A DNA stretch of 48,644 bases, taken from assembly GCF_012939995.1 (NCBI RefSeq), contig NZ_SPMZ01000013.1, forward strand, positions 1-48,644. Reading direction: 5' to 3'. Under the pieces are notes generated by a model. It did no database searches. It was not told the origin of the DNA and saw nothing but the letters and a program-made list of their open reading frames with translations. The stretch is from Candidatus Competibacter phosphatis. Its GTDB lineage: Bacteria; Pseudomonadota; Gammaproteobacteria; Competibacterales; Competibacteraceae. Shown one piece after another: positions 7,701 to 17,733 of this stretch. Position 1 is the stretch's first letter. The number at the start of each line of letters is the position of its first letter. Position numbers and translations under genes: made by a program.

Positions 7701-9284
7701 GTGTTGCTTAATCACGAATCCCTGTCTCCCATTGGCATCCCCATTCTGAGCCTCTTGATCCTGCTGCCGCTGGTCTGGGCGTTGGTGCTGCCCTTTCTGC
7801 GCGAGCATCGGACCGTGCGGGTCTGGGCGTTGGTCGGCGCCGGTCTGGAACTGGCGCTGTCGCTGCTGATGTTGGCGGCGCTGCGCCCGGAAGATGCCGG
7901 GATGCAACTCATGGAACGGGTGGCGTGGATTCCCAGCCTGAACGTTCACTACCTGCTGGGAATCGACGGTATTTCCGCCTTGTTTCCGCCGCTGACCGCG
8001 CTGCTGTTCTGCGCCGTGATCCTGGCGTCCTGGACCAGCATCCAGACCCTGCCCCGGTTGTATTTCGCCCTGCTGCTGGCACTGGAGAGCGTCACCATGG
8101 GCGTGTTCTGCGCCCTGGATCTGGTGCTGTTCTTCCTGTTCTGGGAGCTGACCCTGGTGCCGATCTATTTCCTGATCAGCCTGTGGGGCATCGGCCCGGA
8201 GCGGCGCTTCGCCGCCATCAAGTACACCCTGTTCATGCTAGCCGGCGGCATCCCGCTGCTGTTCGCCATCCTGTTGCTCGGACTGCATCATGCCGCCGCC
8301 ACGGGCGCGTCGATTCCCGGTGGATTATCGTTCGATTACCTGACGCTGCTCGAACAACCGCTGTCTTCCTCGGTGCAGACCGCCGTCTTTCTGCTGCTAT
8401 TTTTCGGTTTTGCCGTCAAGGCCCCGCTGTTTCCGTTTCATACCTGGTTGCCGACCGTGCTGCGAGAGGGGCCGGTGGGCCTGAGCGCGTTGCTGGTGGG
8501 CCTCAAGCTCGGTGCATTCGGCATCCTGCGCTTTGCCTTGCCGCTGGCCCCGACGGCGGCGCGCGAATACTTTTGGCTGATGGCGGTACTGGGCGGGTTC
8601 GGCGCGCTCTATGGGGCGTTGGTGGCGCTGCGGCAGTCCAATCTTCGCAAGATGCTGGCCTTTTCCAGCGTCAGCCATGTCGGACTGGTGATCGTGGGCA
8701 TCGCCGCCATGAACAGCCAGGGCATACAGGGCGCGATCTTCCAACTGCTGAATTTCGGAGTGGTCGCGGGCGGCCTCATGCTGCTAGTCGGGTTTCTGCA
8801 TCACCGGCTGGGCTCGACCGATCTGGCCAGCTTGGGTGGCTTGGTCGGCCCGTTGCCGCTGCTCGCTGCTTTTTTCCTGCTGTTGGGGATGGCGTCCATC
8901 GGCTTACCGGGAACCAACGGCTTCGTTGCCGAATTGCTGATTCTGCTTGGGATTATGCAGGTATCCCCCGGCCTGGCGTTGGTGGCGTTGGGGGGTGTGA
9001 TTCTGAGCGCCGCTTATTTTCTGGGTTTCTTCCAGCGGGCGTTCCTGGGGCCGGTGGCCAGTCCCGAATTGGCGTTTGCTCTGGATCTGCGGCCGCGCGA
9101 ACTGCTGGTGGCCGGTGTGCTGGGGTTGCTGGTGCTGATCGGCGGGTTGTTTCCGCAGTGGGTGCAGGGGGTCACGGCGGGTGCCAGCAACGCTTGGGTG
9201 GCGCGGCTGGTGACGGGGCAAGAGGTGGAAGGTTCCGCGGCAATGGCGGGGTATAATGCACACGAATTCAAGCCACCGCAGTGA
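7701..9284 (+). CDS. NuoM-like proton-pumping membrane protein
   Basis: 527 residues with a dozen or more hydrophobic helices. GTG 7701 is preferred because GGAG lies 10 bases upstream; the TTG at 7692 would be too close to it. Key features of functional NuoM-type antiporters are kept: LFFLFWELTLVPIYFLI with Glu ~149, FAVKAPLFPFHTWLPTV with Lys ~240, NLRKMLAFSSVSHVG, and MASIGLPGTNGFVAE. Unlike the upstream fusion, its ion-pathway Glu and Lys are intact. It ends 6 bases before the beta carbonic anhydrase start, indicating translational coupling. The other Nuo subunits are absent, which points to a dedicated transporter rather than respiratory complex I. Confidence 0.85.
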   Translation: MLLNHESLSPIGIPILSLLILLPLVWALVLPFLREHRTVRVWALVGAGLELALSLLMLAALRPEDAGMQLMERVAWIPSLNVHYLLGIDGISALFPPLTALLFCAVILASWTSIQTLPRLYFALLLALESVTMGVFCALDLVLFFLFWELTLVPIYFLISLWGIGPERRFAAIKYTLFMLAGGIPLLFAILLLGLHHAAATGASIPGGLSFDYLTLLEQPLSSSVQTAVFLLLFFGFAVKAPLFPFHTWLPTVLREGPVGLSALLVGLKLGAFGILRFALPLAPTAAREYFWLMAVLGGFGALYGALVALRQSNLRKMLAFSSVSHVGLVIVGIAAMNSQGIQGAIFQLLNFGVVAGGLMLLVGFLHHRLGSTDLASLGGLVGPLPLLAAFFLLLGMASIGLPGTNGFVAELLILLGIMQVSPGLALVALGGVILSAAYFLGFFQRAFLGPVASPELAFALDLRPRELLVAGVLGLLVLIGGLFPQWVQGVTAGASNAWVARLVTGQEVEGSAAMAGYNAHEFKPPQ

Positions 9285-9290
9285 TCCGCC

Positions 9291-9959
9291 ATGACCGACA
9301 TCCACGAACTACTGAAAGGTTTCCAACGTTTTCGCGTCAAGAGCTTCGAGCCGAACCGGGAGCTGTTCAACCGGTTGGCGATGCGGGGACAAACCCCCGG
9401 CACCTTGCTGATCGGGTGCAGCGATTCTCGGGTGGACCCCGCCATCCTCACCGATTCCGCGCCCGGCGATCTGTTCGTGGTGCGCAACGTCGCCAGCCTG
9501 GTGCCGCCCTACGAAACCACTGGCCGCTATCACGGTACCAGCGCCGCCCTGGAGTTCGCGGTTTGCAATCTGCATGTTCATAACATCATCGTGCTCGGTC
9601 ATTCACACTGTGGCGGTATCAACGCCCTGTTGGACGGTTATGGTGAAAATGACGAGGGCGAAGGTTATATCGCGCCCTGGGTGCGGATCGCCGCCCCCGC
9701 CCGCGACGAGGTACTGCGGCGCTGGCCGGATGCCAGTCGCGAATTCAAACAGCGGGCCTGCGAACGGGCCGGCGTGCGCACTTCGCTGACCAATCTGCTG
9801 ACGTTCCCATTTATCCGCCAACGAGTCGAGGAAGGTACCTTGAACCTGTACGGCTGGTATTACGATCTGGAGAACGGCGAATTGATGCAGTATGACCCGG
9901 AAAAGGACCGTTTCTACGATCTGTATTTCGGGCCAGTGCCCACGGCGGACCCTGCCTGA
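9291..9959 (+). CDS. Beta-class carbonic anhydrase
   Basis: 222 residues; interconverts CO2 and bicarbonate in the cytoplasm. Zinc site and catalytic dyad are visible: CSDSR (Cys43, Asp45, Arg47) and HSHCGG (His104, Cys107). FVVRNVASLVPPYE and GTSAALEFAV complete the family core. No signal peptide. It starts 6 bp after the NuoM-like gene, so it is almost certainly the last gene of that operon. The pairing suggests hydration of CO2 linked to the membrane proteins upstream. That coupling is inference; a purely biosynthetic role (bicarbonate for carboxylases or for purine synthesis next door) is possible. Confidence 0.95.
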   Translation: MTDIHELLKGFQRFRVKSFEPNRELFNRLAMRGQTPGTLLIGCSDSRVDPAILTDSAPGDLFVVRNVASLVPPYETTGRYHGTSAALEFAVCNLHVHNIIVLGHSHCGGINALLDGYGENDEGEGYIAPWVRIAAPARDEVLRRWPDASREFKQRACERAGVRTSLTNLLTFPFIRQRVEEGTLNLYGWYYDLENGELMQYDPEKDRFYDLYFGPVPTADPA

Positions 9960-10022
9960 CGATCAGTCGCGCTGTTTGCCATTCTGGCTAACTCCCTTTA
10001 CATTGAGGCAACGGACCCCTGT

Positions 10023-11603
10023 ATGAACCCAACACCCGCTCTCCCCATCCGCCGTGCCCTGCTCAGCGTTTCCGACAAGACCGGCCTTGTGGATTTCGCT
10101 CGCGCCCTGGTTGCACTCGACGTGGAACTGCTCTCGACCGGCGGTACCGCCCGGTTGCTGACCGAAAACGATATCCCCGTCATCGATGTCGCCGATTACA
10201 CCGGTTTTCCGGAAATGATGGACGGGCGGCTCAAGACTCTGCATCCCCGAGTGCACGGTGGGCTGCTGGGTCGGCGCGGCGAGGACGATCTGGCGATGAA
10301 CCAGTTCGGCATCGCCCCCATCGACCTACTGGTGGTGAACCTTTATCCCTTCGAGGCCACGGTCGCCAAGCTGGACTGCGCGCTGGCCGATGCCATCGAG
10401 AACATCGATATTGGCGGGCCGGCGATGCTGCGGGCGGCGGCCAAGAACCACGCGGCGGTCACCGTGGTGGTCGATGCCGGCGACTACGGACGGGTTCTGA
10501 ATGAAATGCGGGACAACGATGGAGTGGTCAGCGCCGCCACCCGCTTCGAACTGGCGGTCAAGGTGTTCGAGCATACCGCTCACTACGACGGCGCCATCGC
10601 CAACTATCTCGGTTCGATCCGCGCCGAGGGCGGGCGTGACCCGTTCCCACGCAGCTATACCACGCAATTCGTCAAGGCTCAGGACATGCGTTACGGCGAG
10701 AACCCGCACCAGCAAGCGGCGTTCTACGTCGAGCCTAAGCCGGCCGAAGCTTGCATCGCCACCGCTCGCCAGTTGCAGGGCAAGGAACTGTCCTACAACA
10801 ACGTTGCCGACACCGATGCCGCGCTGGAGTGCGTCAAGAGTTTCGCCGGCCCGGCCTGCGTGATCGTCAAGCATGCCAATCCCTGCGGCGTGGCGGTCGG
10901 TTCGACCATTCTCGACGCTTATGATCGTGCCTTCCAGGCTGACCCGACCTCGGCCTTCGGCGGCATCATCGCCTTCAACCGGCCACTGGACGCGGTCACC
11001 GCCAAGACGATCGTGGACCGGCAGTTTGTCGAGGTGATCATTGCCCCGGAAGTCACGCCGGAGGCACTGGCGGCGACCGCCAGCAAGCAGAACGTGCGGG
11101 TACTGGCCTGTGGTCAATGGGACAGCGCGCGGGCGCCGGGTTGGGATTACAAGCGGGTCACCGGCGGTTTGCTGGTGCAGGACCGCGACCTGGGCCAGGT
11201 GGGATTGTCCGATTTGAAGGTGGTCACCCAGCGCCAGCCCAGCGATCAGGAACTGGCTGATCTGCTGTTCACTTGGCAAGTGGTGAAGTTCGTCAAATCC
11301 AACGCCATCGTCTACGGTCGGGACGGCATGATTCTCGGAGTCGGCGCCGGGCAGATGAGCCGGGTATTCTCGGCGCGCATCGCCGCCATGAAGGCGCAAG
11401 AGGAAAAGCTGGATCTAAAGGGCGCGGCAATGGGTTCCGACGCCTTCTTCCCGTTCCGCGATGGTATCGATCTGGCCGCCGAATATGGGATTACCGCCGT
11501 CATCCAGCCGGGTGGTTCGATGCGCGACAGCGAGGTGATCGCCGCCGCCGACGAGCATGGCATGGCCATGGTGTTGACCGGGATGCGGCATTTCCGACAT
11601 TGA
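10023..11603 (+). CDS. purH: Bifunctional AICAR formyltransferase / IMP cyclohydrolase
   Basis: 526 residues, full length for PurH. It carries out the last two steps of IMP synthesis: formyl transfer from 10-formyl-THF to AICAR, then ring closure. The N-terminal cyclohydrolase (MGS-like) domain shows [31 protein letters not shown] and [15 protein letters not shown]; the transformylase domain shows [39 protein letters not shown] and [15 protein letters not shown] 10023 is the natural start. It is followed after 43 bp by purD on the same strand, the common gammaproteobacterial purHD operon. Confidence 0.98.
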   Translation: MNPTPALPIRRALLSVSDKTGLVDFARALVALDVELLSTGGTARLLTENDIPVIDVADYTGFPEMMDGRLKTLHPRVHGGLLGRRGEDDLAMNQFGIAPIDLLVVNLYPFEATVAKLDCALADAIENIDIGGPAMLRAAAKNHAAVTVVVDAGDYGRVLNEMRDNDGVVSAATRFELAVKVFEHTAHYDGAIANYLGSIRAEGGRDPFPRSYTTQFVKAQDMRYGENPHQQAAFYVEPKPAEACIATARQLQGKELSYNNVADTDAALECVKSFAGPACVIVKHANPCGVAVGSTILDAYDRAFQADPTSAFGGIIAFNRPLDAVTAKTIVDRQFVEVIIAPEVTPEALAATASKQNVRVLACGQWDSARAPGWDYKRVTGGLLVQDRDLGQVGLSDLKVVTQRQPSDQELADLLFTWQVVKFVKSNAIVYGRDGMILGVGAGQMSRVFSARIAAMKAQEEKLDLKGAAMGSDAFFPFRDGIDLAAEYGITAVIQPGGSMRDSEVIAAADEHGMAMVLTGMRHFRH

Positions 11604-11610
11604 CGATAGG

Positions 11611-11633
11611 CCCCTCTCCCTTCGGGAGTGGGG
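11611..11633 (+). repeat. Hairpin between purH and purD
   Basis: CCCC-T-CTCCC-TTC-GGGAG-T-GGGG folds into a 9-bp stem with one T/T mismatch and a 3-nt loop, and is followed by GTGAGGGTTAAT. No U-tract follows, so it is unlikely to stop transcription before purD; it may tune mRNA stability. A related CCCCTCTC hairpin occurs at 34778-34805. Confidence 0.6.
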
Positions 11634-11646
11634 TGAGGGTTAATCC

Positions 11647-12945
11647 ATGAACATCCTGATCGTTGGCGGCGGTGGCCGCGAACACGCCCTGGCCTGGAAG
11701 GTGGCGCAGTCCAGTCGGGTCAACAACGTCTATGTGGCGCCGGGCAACGCCGGCAGCGCTCGTGAACCCAAGGTCACCAATATCACCATTACCGCCGACG
11801 ATCCGGCGGATCTGCTGCAATTCGCCCTGGATCATCACATCGATCTAACGATCGTCGGCCCGGAAGTGCCGTTGGTGTTGGGGATCGTCGACCGTTTCGC
11901 CGCCGCTGGCCTGCGTTGCTTCGGGCCGACTCAGGCGGCGGCGCAACTGGAAGGTTCCAAAGCCTTCGCCAAGGATTTCTTGGCCCGCCATAAGATCCCC
12001 ACCGCTCGTTACCAGAGCTTTACCGACCCGGACGCGGCGGAAGCCTTTATCCACGAAATGGGCGCGCCGGTCGTGGTCAAGGCTGACGGACTGGCGGCCG
12101 GTAAGGGCGTAATCTTGGCCCAAAACGAGCAGGAAGCCATCGCCGCCATGCGCGGCATGCTGAGCGGCGCCGATTTCGGCGAGGCGGGCCGGCAGGTGGT
12201 GATCGAGGAGTTTCTGCATGGCGAGGAAGCCAGCTTCATCGTCATGACCGATGGCGAGACCATCCTGCCGTTGGCTTCGTCGCAGGATCACAAGGCTCGC
12301 GACAACGGCGACCGAGGTCCCAATACCGGCGGCATGGGCGCCTATTCGCCGGCTCCGGTGGTCACCCCGGAACTGCACGAGCGCATCATGGCCGAAATCA
12401 TCGAGCCGACCGTGCGCGGCATGGCGGCGGAGGGTTGCCGTTATGTGGGGTTCCTTTACGCTGGGGTGATGATCACCGCCGATGGCCCCAAGGTGCTGGA
12501 ATACAATTGCCGACTGGGCGATCCCGAGACGCAGCCATTGCTGCTACGCCTGCGCTCCGATCTGGTGGAGCTGTGCAAGGCGGCCCTGGACGGGCGGCTG
12601 CATGAGATGACAGTGGATTGGGACCCGCGCGCCGCGCTGGGGGTGGTAATGACCGCCGCCGGTTATCCGGGTCCCTATCGCAAGGGCGACGTGATCGAGG
12701 GCTTGCCGCGTCACGACGAGGAACTGGGCGACGATGGCAAGCTGTTCCACGCCGGCACGCTGGAAACCAAGGAGGGTCATATCGTTACCCATGGCGGCCG
12801 GGTGCTGTGCGCCACCGCGCTCGGCGGTACGGTCGCCGAAGCGCAGAATCTGGCCTACAACCTGGTCAAGCGCGTGCGTTGGGATGGCGCTTACTACCGC
12901 ACCGATATCGGCTATCGGGCCATTGCCCGGGAACGGGGAGAATAA
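11647..12945 (+). CDS. purD: Phosphoribosylamine-glycine ligase (GARS)
   Basis: 432 residues, normal length. It is an ATP-grasp enzyme joining glycine to phosphoribosylamine, second step of purine synthesis. Sequence landmarks: [18 protein letters not shown] at the start, [43 protein letters not shown] (ATP-grasp), [35 protein letters not shown] and [12 protein letters not shown]. The frame is intact. It is co-directional with purH, 43 bp downstream, and ends the operon before a serine-hydrolase gene 64 bp further on. Confidence 0.98.
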   Translation: MNILIVGGGGREHALAWKVAQSSRVNNVYVAPGNAGSAREPKVTNITITADDPADLLQFALDHHIDLTIVGPEVPLVLGIVDRFAAAGLRCFGPTQAAAQLEGSKAFAKDFLARHKIPTARYQSFTDPDAAEAFIHEMGAPVVVKADGLAAGKGVILAQNEQEAIAAMRGMLSGADFGEAGRQVVIEEFLHGEEASFIVMTDGETILPLASSQDHKARDNGDRGPNTGGMGAYSPAPVVTPELHERIMAEIIEPTVRGMAAEGCRYVGFLYAGVMITADGPKVLEYNCRLGDPETQPLLLRLRSDLVELCKAALDGRLHEMTVDWDPRAALGVVMTAAGYPGPYRKGDVIEGLPRHDEELGDDGKLFHAGTLETKEGHIVTHGGRVLCATALGGTVAEAQNLAYNLVKRVRWDGAYYRTDIGYRAIARERGE

Positions 12946-13009
12946 CCCGGATAGAGCCGTGTAAGACGATAACGGATTTAAATATAACCATTTTAAGGAA
13001 GAAGAGCGT

Positions 13010-15070
13010 ATGGAAAAGAACAGTCCCGTGTTACTGGCTTGCCGGAATTTGGCGCGTCTGGCTGGCGTCAGTGTATTGATGCTCGGCCTGCTGGTTGGCT
13101 GCAACGACGACGACAACGATCCGGCTCCGCTCAACTACGCGGAAACCATTGTCGACGGCCGCGTCGCTGTGCGGCAGGCGCTCGTCGATACCGATACGCC
13201 CTCCGCGTCGGTGGTGCTGATCGATGGCGATCGCATCGTCTGGAGCGAAACTTTCGGTTATATCGACAAGGCGACGCTAACCGCCCCCAGCCCGACCACG
13301 ATGTACGGCATCGGCTCGGTCAGCAAGGTGTTCGCCGCGATGGCGGCCATGAAATTGGTCGATCAGGGCAAGATCGATCTCGACGCGCCGCTCGTCCAGT
13401 ATCTACCCGATTTCCGCATGGCCGCGCCGGAATACCCGCAAATCACCGTGCGCATGTTGCTCAATCATTCGGCGGGCTTTGGGGGCACCGACTATCGCAA
13501 CGGTTTCACCAACGCGCCGGTGCCGGGCGAGATGGCGGTGTATTGCAATGACTGTTTGACGATGATCGAGCCGTTGGTGGAGGCGGTATCGGGTCGATCC
13601 TATACCCAGTTCGTGACGGACGAGATCCTCGTGCCGCTGGGCATGACCCACAGTCGTTTCGCGCTGGAGCCCTTCCTGGCTGGCTCGTTCGCGCCGGGCT
13701 ATACGGGTGACCGCGCCGATCCCCAGGAATACACCAATGCCTATGCCACGGGCGGTCTCTATTCGACGCCCAACGACATGGCCCATTTGGCGATGATGTT
13801 CATGAACGGTGGTCGATATGGCAATGTCCGCGTTTTGTCGGCATCGTCGGTGGCCGAGATGGGCCGCGACCAGACGCGGAATCTGCTTTTCAACCCCATA
13901 CCCACATTTCACTGGGGACTGGGTTGGGATGGTGTGGCACAGTCCGGCCTCGCCGCCGTGGGCGTGACCGCCTGGCATAAGAACGGCGGCACCCTAACCT
14001 ACGGCTCCGAGTTCTTCGTGGCGCCGAACGAGCGGCTGGCGGTGATGGTGACGGGCGCTTCCGTCAAATTCAGTGTGGGTCAGTTGGCCGAACGGATCAT
14101 GCTGCACGCCCTGGCCGAGCGCGGCAGCATTCTCGCCGTGCCCACCCCGCTGCCCGACACGCCGCAACCCAAACAGCCCGCGACCGATGCCGATCTAGCC
14201 GCCATCGTCGGCGATTACGCGCAATTCGAGGCTTTGCTGCGGATCGAAGCCTTACCCGACCGCAGCCTGAAGATTTCCAGGTACAGCAACGGAGTCTGGA
14301 CCGAAATCGCCAACGATTTGAAACGGCGCATCGACGGCAGCTTTTCCAGCGATGCCGCGCCGAACGTGGCGTATCGAACCATCGACGGGGAGGGGCGGCG
14401 CTATTTGGTTGCGCGTCGGCCCGTCGGCTTGGGCCATTATCTGGCGGAGATTCCCTTTGGGCAGCAGGTTCAACCGGCAGCCCCGTTGTCGACGGCTTGG
14501 CAAGCGCGCGTGGGTCAGCGCTGGCTGGTGGTCAACGAGGATGCGCAGTCCATTCCGTTGGTCCAAGGAACGGCACCACCCCGGTTTGCCCTGGACGTGG
14601 TCGACGGATTGCCCGGCTACCTGTTTGCCACAGCGATTCACACGGGCTCGCAAATCGTCGATCCGGCCGGCAGCGATACCCTGGCGCGAATGTTCCTGAA
14701 AATCCCCGTGAACTTTGGGCGCGATCTGAACGATGTGGTCATCGAGACCCGCGACGGCGAAGAATGGGTACGTTACGGCAGCACGCTGTTCCGTCCACAG
14801 GCCAGCGTGCCGGTGCTGCCGGTCGGCGACAGCGCGGTCGTGATCGGAGGCGAAGGTTTCGCCGAGTGGCGCAAATTGTCGGTGGGAGGCACGGTGGCGA
14901 TCGCCGGCGCCAGCGCGTGGAAGTTGTACGACGCCGATCTCAAGTTGCTGGCGTCCGGCCTGGGCAACGGCAGCGTCAGTACCGCCCCGGCGGGCGCTTA
15001 TCTGATGGTGTACGGCCCGTCGGACACGGCGATCACGGCGATCACCGTGACGCTGGCCGCCGCCGGCTGA
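13010..15070 (+). CDS. Serine-hydrolase (beta-lactamase/PBP-like) lipoprotein
   Basis: 686 residues. A signal sequence ends in the lipobox LLVGC (Cys31), so the protein should be membrane-anchored. The class C beta-lactamase / penicillin-binding-like domain covers about 40-360: SVSK (Ser103, Lys106), Y-C-N at 178-180 and a WHKNGG motif replacing KTG. All catalytic elements are kept. The C-terminal ~320 residues are beta-rich with no recognised domain, longer than typical for the family; esterases and peptidases share this layout. Substrate unknown. It lies 64 bp after purD with its own AAGGAAGA ribosome site. Confidence 0.85.
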   Translation: MEKNSPVLLACRNLARLAGVSVLMLGLLVGCNDDDNDPAPLNYAETIVDGRVAVRQALVDTDTPSASVVLIDGDRIVWSETFGYIDKATLTAPSPTTMYGIGSVSKVFAAMAAMKLVDQGKIDLDAPLVQYLPDFRMAAPEYPQITVRMLLNHSAGFGGTDYRNGFTNAPVPGEMAVYCNDCLTMIEPLVEAVSGRSYTQFVTDEILVPLGMTHSRFALEPFLAGSFAPGYTGDRADPQEYTNAYATGGLYSTPNDMAHLAMMFMNGGRYGNVRVLSASSVAEMGRDQTRNLLFNPIPTFHWGLGWDGVAQSGLAAVGVTAWHKNGGTLTYGSEFFVAPNERLAVMVTGASVKFSVGQLAERIMLHALAERGSILAVPTPLPDTPQPKQPATDADLAAIVGDYAQFEALLRIEALPDRSLKISRYSNGVWTEIANDLKRRIDGSFSSDAAPNVAYRTIDGEGRRYLVARRPVGLGHYLAEIPFGQQVQPAAPLSTAWQARVGQRWLVVNEDAQSIPLVQGTAPPRFALDVVDGLPGYLFATAIHTGSQIVDPAGSDTLARMFLKIPVNFGRDLNDVVIETRDGEEWVRYGSTLFRPQASVPVLPVGDSAVVIGGEGFAEWRKLSVGGTVAIAGASAWKLYDADLKLLASGLGNGSVSTAPAGAYLMVYGPSDTAITAITVTLAAAG

Positions 15071-15110
15071 CCTCACTCAAGCTATTCCCATTCGTGGAAA
15101 TCTCTTCCCC

Positions 15111-16137
15111 ATGCCTACTGTATCCACTCCGTCCAAACCGCTGGAACTGGTCTGTCCCGCCGGTAATCTCCCTTCGCTGAAAACCGCTGTCGATCATGGG
15201 GCCGATTCGGTTTACATCGGCTTCCGCGACGATACCAACGCCCGCCATTTCCCCGGCCTGAATTTCGACGCCAAGACCGCCGTGCAGGGGGGTGCAATAC
15301 GCCCATGCCAAGGGTCGGCGGGTGTTCGTCGCGCTCAATACCTTCCCGCAACCGTCCGGTTGGGAGCGTTGGCGGCGGGCAGTGGATCAAGCGGCGGAGT
15401 TGGGGGTGGACGCGGTGATCGCCGCCGACATCAGCGTGCTGGACTACGCCCACCGCCGGCATCCCGATCTGCCACTGCATCTGTCGGTGCAAGGTTCCGC
15501 CACCAATTACGAGGCGATTCGCTTCTATCACGAGCACTTCGGCATCCGCCGGGTGGTGCTGCCGCGCGTCCTGTCCTTACCGCAAGTTCGCCATGTGCTC
15601 GAAAACAGCCCGGTGGATCTCGAAGTGTTCGGCTTCGGCGGGCTATGCATCATGGTCGAAGGCCGCTGTTTGCTGTCGTCCTACGTAACCGGCGAATCGC
15701 CCAACATGTGCGGGGTTTGCTCGCCGGCCAAGGCGGTGCGCTGGGAGGAAACGCCGCGTGGCTTGGAAACCCGGCTGGGTGGCTTGCTGATCGACCGCCA
15801 CGCGCCGGGCGAGCCGGCCGGTTATCCGACCCTGTGCAAGGGCCGGTTCACGGTGGCGGATCAGACCTATTATGCCATCGAGGAACCGACCAGCCTCAAT
15901 ACGCTGGCATTGCTGCCGGAGTTGCAAGACATGGGTATCGCCGCGATCAAGATCGAGGGTCGCCAACGCAGTCCGGCCTACGTGACCCAGGTCACCAAGG
16001 TCTGGCGCGCGGCCATCGATGCTTGCCGACGCAATCCCACCGCTTACGTGCCCAAACCAGAGTGGTTGCGAGAACTGGGCAAGGTATCCGAAGGTCACCA
16101 AACGACCTTGGGCGCTTATCATCGGACTTGGCAATAG
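15111..16137 (+). CDS. ubiU: Ubiquinone hydroxylation factor UbiU, peptidase U32 family (one-base frameshift)
   Basis: With UbiV, catalyses O2-independent hydroxylations in ubiquinone synthesis. The frame is broken at the G6 run 15287-15292; removing one G gives ...AKTAVQGVQYAHAKGRRVFV and a 341-residue protein. Four cysteines (179, 186, 203, 242) have exactly the spacing of the E. coli UbiU 4Fe-4S ligands (169, 176, 193, 232), in the contexts GLCIMVEGRC, CGVCS and TLCKGRF. The start ATG 15111 begins MPTVSTPSKPLELVCPAGN. ubiV follows 11 bp later. The break is probably an assembly error, because ubiV and ubiT are intact. Confidence 0.9.
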
Positions 16138-16148
16138 GAGTCATCGCC

Positions 16149-17066
16149 ATGACGATTGAAGCACGCATGCCGAAACTGGCGCTGGGACCGGTGCTGTACT
16201 ACTGGCCCAAGGAAAAGTTGCTGGATTTCTACGAGCGGATCGCCGCGTCGCCGGTCGATATCGTGTATCTCGGCGAAACGATCTGCGCCAAGCGCCGCGC
16301 GCTGAATACCGAGGAATGGCTGGCATTGGCCGAACGACTGAGCGCCGCCGGCAAGGAAGTCGTGTTGTCCACCATGGCATTGCTGGAGGCCGAATCGGAA
16401 CTGAAGGCCCTGCACCGCTTGTGCGAGAACGGTCGCTTCACCGTGGAAGCCAATGACATGGGCGCGGTGCGGTTACTGTCCGCGCGGGGTGCGTCGTTCG
16501 TGTCAGGTACCGGTATCAACGTCTATAACGATCGGACTCTGCGCTTTCTGGCCGGTTTGGGCGCTAAGCGTTGGGTGATGCCGGTGGAACTATCGGCCGA
16601 GACGCTGGCGGTGATGCAGGCGGAGCGGCCGGCGGAAGTGGAGACCGAGGTGTTCGTCTACGGCCGCTTGCCGCTGGCGTATTCGGCGCGCTGCTTTACC
16701 GCCCGCCATCACGATTTGCCCAAGGATGATTGCCGCTTCCGCTGTCTGGATTACCCGGAGGGTCTGACCGTGAGCACTCGCGAGGGGCAGGCGTTCCTGG
16801 CACTCAACGGCATTCAGACGCAGTCGGCGCAGACCTGCAACCTGTTGTTGGAACTGGAGGAGTTACGGGAACTGAAAGTGGATGTGCTGCGAGTTAGTCC
16901 GCAAGCTGAGGGGACCGAGGCGGTTATCGAAGCGTTCGCCGCCTGTTTGCGCGGGGACCGTGATCCGCTGGAGGCGGCGCGGACGCTGAATGCCGCGTTG
17001 CCATATGGCGCTTGCGACGGTTATTGGCAGGGGCAGGCAGGGTTGCGGCAGGTGGAGGAGGTGTAG
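16149..17066 (+). CDS. ubiV: Ubiquinone hydroxylation factor UbiV
   Basis: 305 residues, U32 family partner of UbiU; the two form a heterodimer with one 4Fe-4S cluster each. Cluster ligands are visible as Cys46 (ETICAKRRA), Cys182 (SARCFTARHH), Cys195 and Cys199 (DDCRFRCLD); the last three match E. coli UbiV spacing (180, 193, 197). ATG 16149 has an AGGAG ribosome site (16136-16140) and follows ubiU by 11 bp, so the pair is translationally linked. Its third partner, UbiT, is encoded 2.2 kb away on the other strand. Confidence 0.95.
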   Translation: MTIEARMPKLALGPVLYYWPKEKLLDFYERIAASPVDIVYLGETICAKRRALNTEEWLALAERLSAAGKEVVLSTMALLEAESELKALHRLCENGRFTVEANDMGAVRLLSARGASFVSGTGINVYNDRTLRFLAGLGAKRWVMPVELSAETLAVMQAERPAEVETEVFVYGRLPLAYSARCFTARHHDLPKDDCRFRCLDYPEGLTVSTREGQAFLALNGIQTQSAQTCNLLLELEELRELKVDVLRVSPQAEGTEAVIEAFAACLRGDRDPLEAARTLNAALPYGACDGYWQGQAGLRQVEEV

Positions 17067-17176
17067 GTGAACTGTTGGCTGGATCAGCAGATGGTTCGTG
17101 AGACTATGCGCTTTGAGTAACGGTTGTTTTTATACGGAAGCCATATGATTATTTGTTAGATGGCTAAAAAAAACCA

Positions 17177-17689
17177 ATGGCTGAGGAACTGATTTCAATC
17201 GCGGACGTAGCTCAAAGTTGCGGAAAACGTAAGCAGACCGTATTCAAGATATTAAAGCGCCTCGGTATTGAACCTGAAAAATGTAAGAGTTCCGAAAAGC
17301 ATGGCCAAACCGCTTCCTACATAACCAAATCCGAGTTCGAGGCTGTAGCTACCGAAATCGCAACAGATCGCGATTTTTCTCAGTTGTCTCCAGATGTGGT
17401 TCCGAGTGAATCTGGATACTTTTACCTAATTCAACTCGAACCCGACCACGATCCTGGAAGATTCAAGGTTGGTTTCACTGTAAATGTTGAGGAACGGCTT
17501 CGAGCCCATCGCTGCGCGGCACCTCTCTTGAAACTGAAGAAAATATGGCCATGCAGGTCTCTTTGGGAAAAGACCGCTATAGATTGCGTTTGCGATGGCG
17601 TCGAACGGTTGCACACGGAAGTATTTCGTGCGGATAATATCTCAAAGATTGAGATTAAGTGCGATAAATTTTTTTTCCTTAATGCCTAA
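17177..17689 (+). CDS. GIY-YIG-like (T5orf172/MUG113 type) protein with N-terminal DNA-binding segment
   Basis: 170 residues. The N-terminal ~60 (SIADVAQSCGKRKQTVFKIL) looks like a helix-turn-helix or MerR-like start. Residues ~80-150 resemble the GIY-YIG relatives found in phage proteins: GYFYLIQLEPDHDPGRFKVG, FTVNVEERLRAHRC, then LWEKTAIDCVCDGVERLHTEVF, where the final Glu would be catalytic. GIY-YIG enzymes are nucleases, but the activity here is inferred. Its AT-richer composition differs from ubiV just upstream, indicating acquired DNA. Confidence 0.65.
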   Translation: MAEELISIADVAQSCGKRKQTVFKILKRLGIEPEKCKSSEKHGQTASYITKSEFEAVATEIATDRDFSQLSPDVVPSESGYFYLIQLEPDHDPGRFKVGFTVNVEERLRAHRCAAPLLKLKKIWPCRSLWEKTAIDCVCDGVERLHTEVFRADNISKIEIKCDKFFFLNA

Positions 17690-17733
17690 ATTTATCGATG
17701 AAAACTAGCACGATAAAGACAGATCTCATCTAA

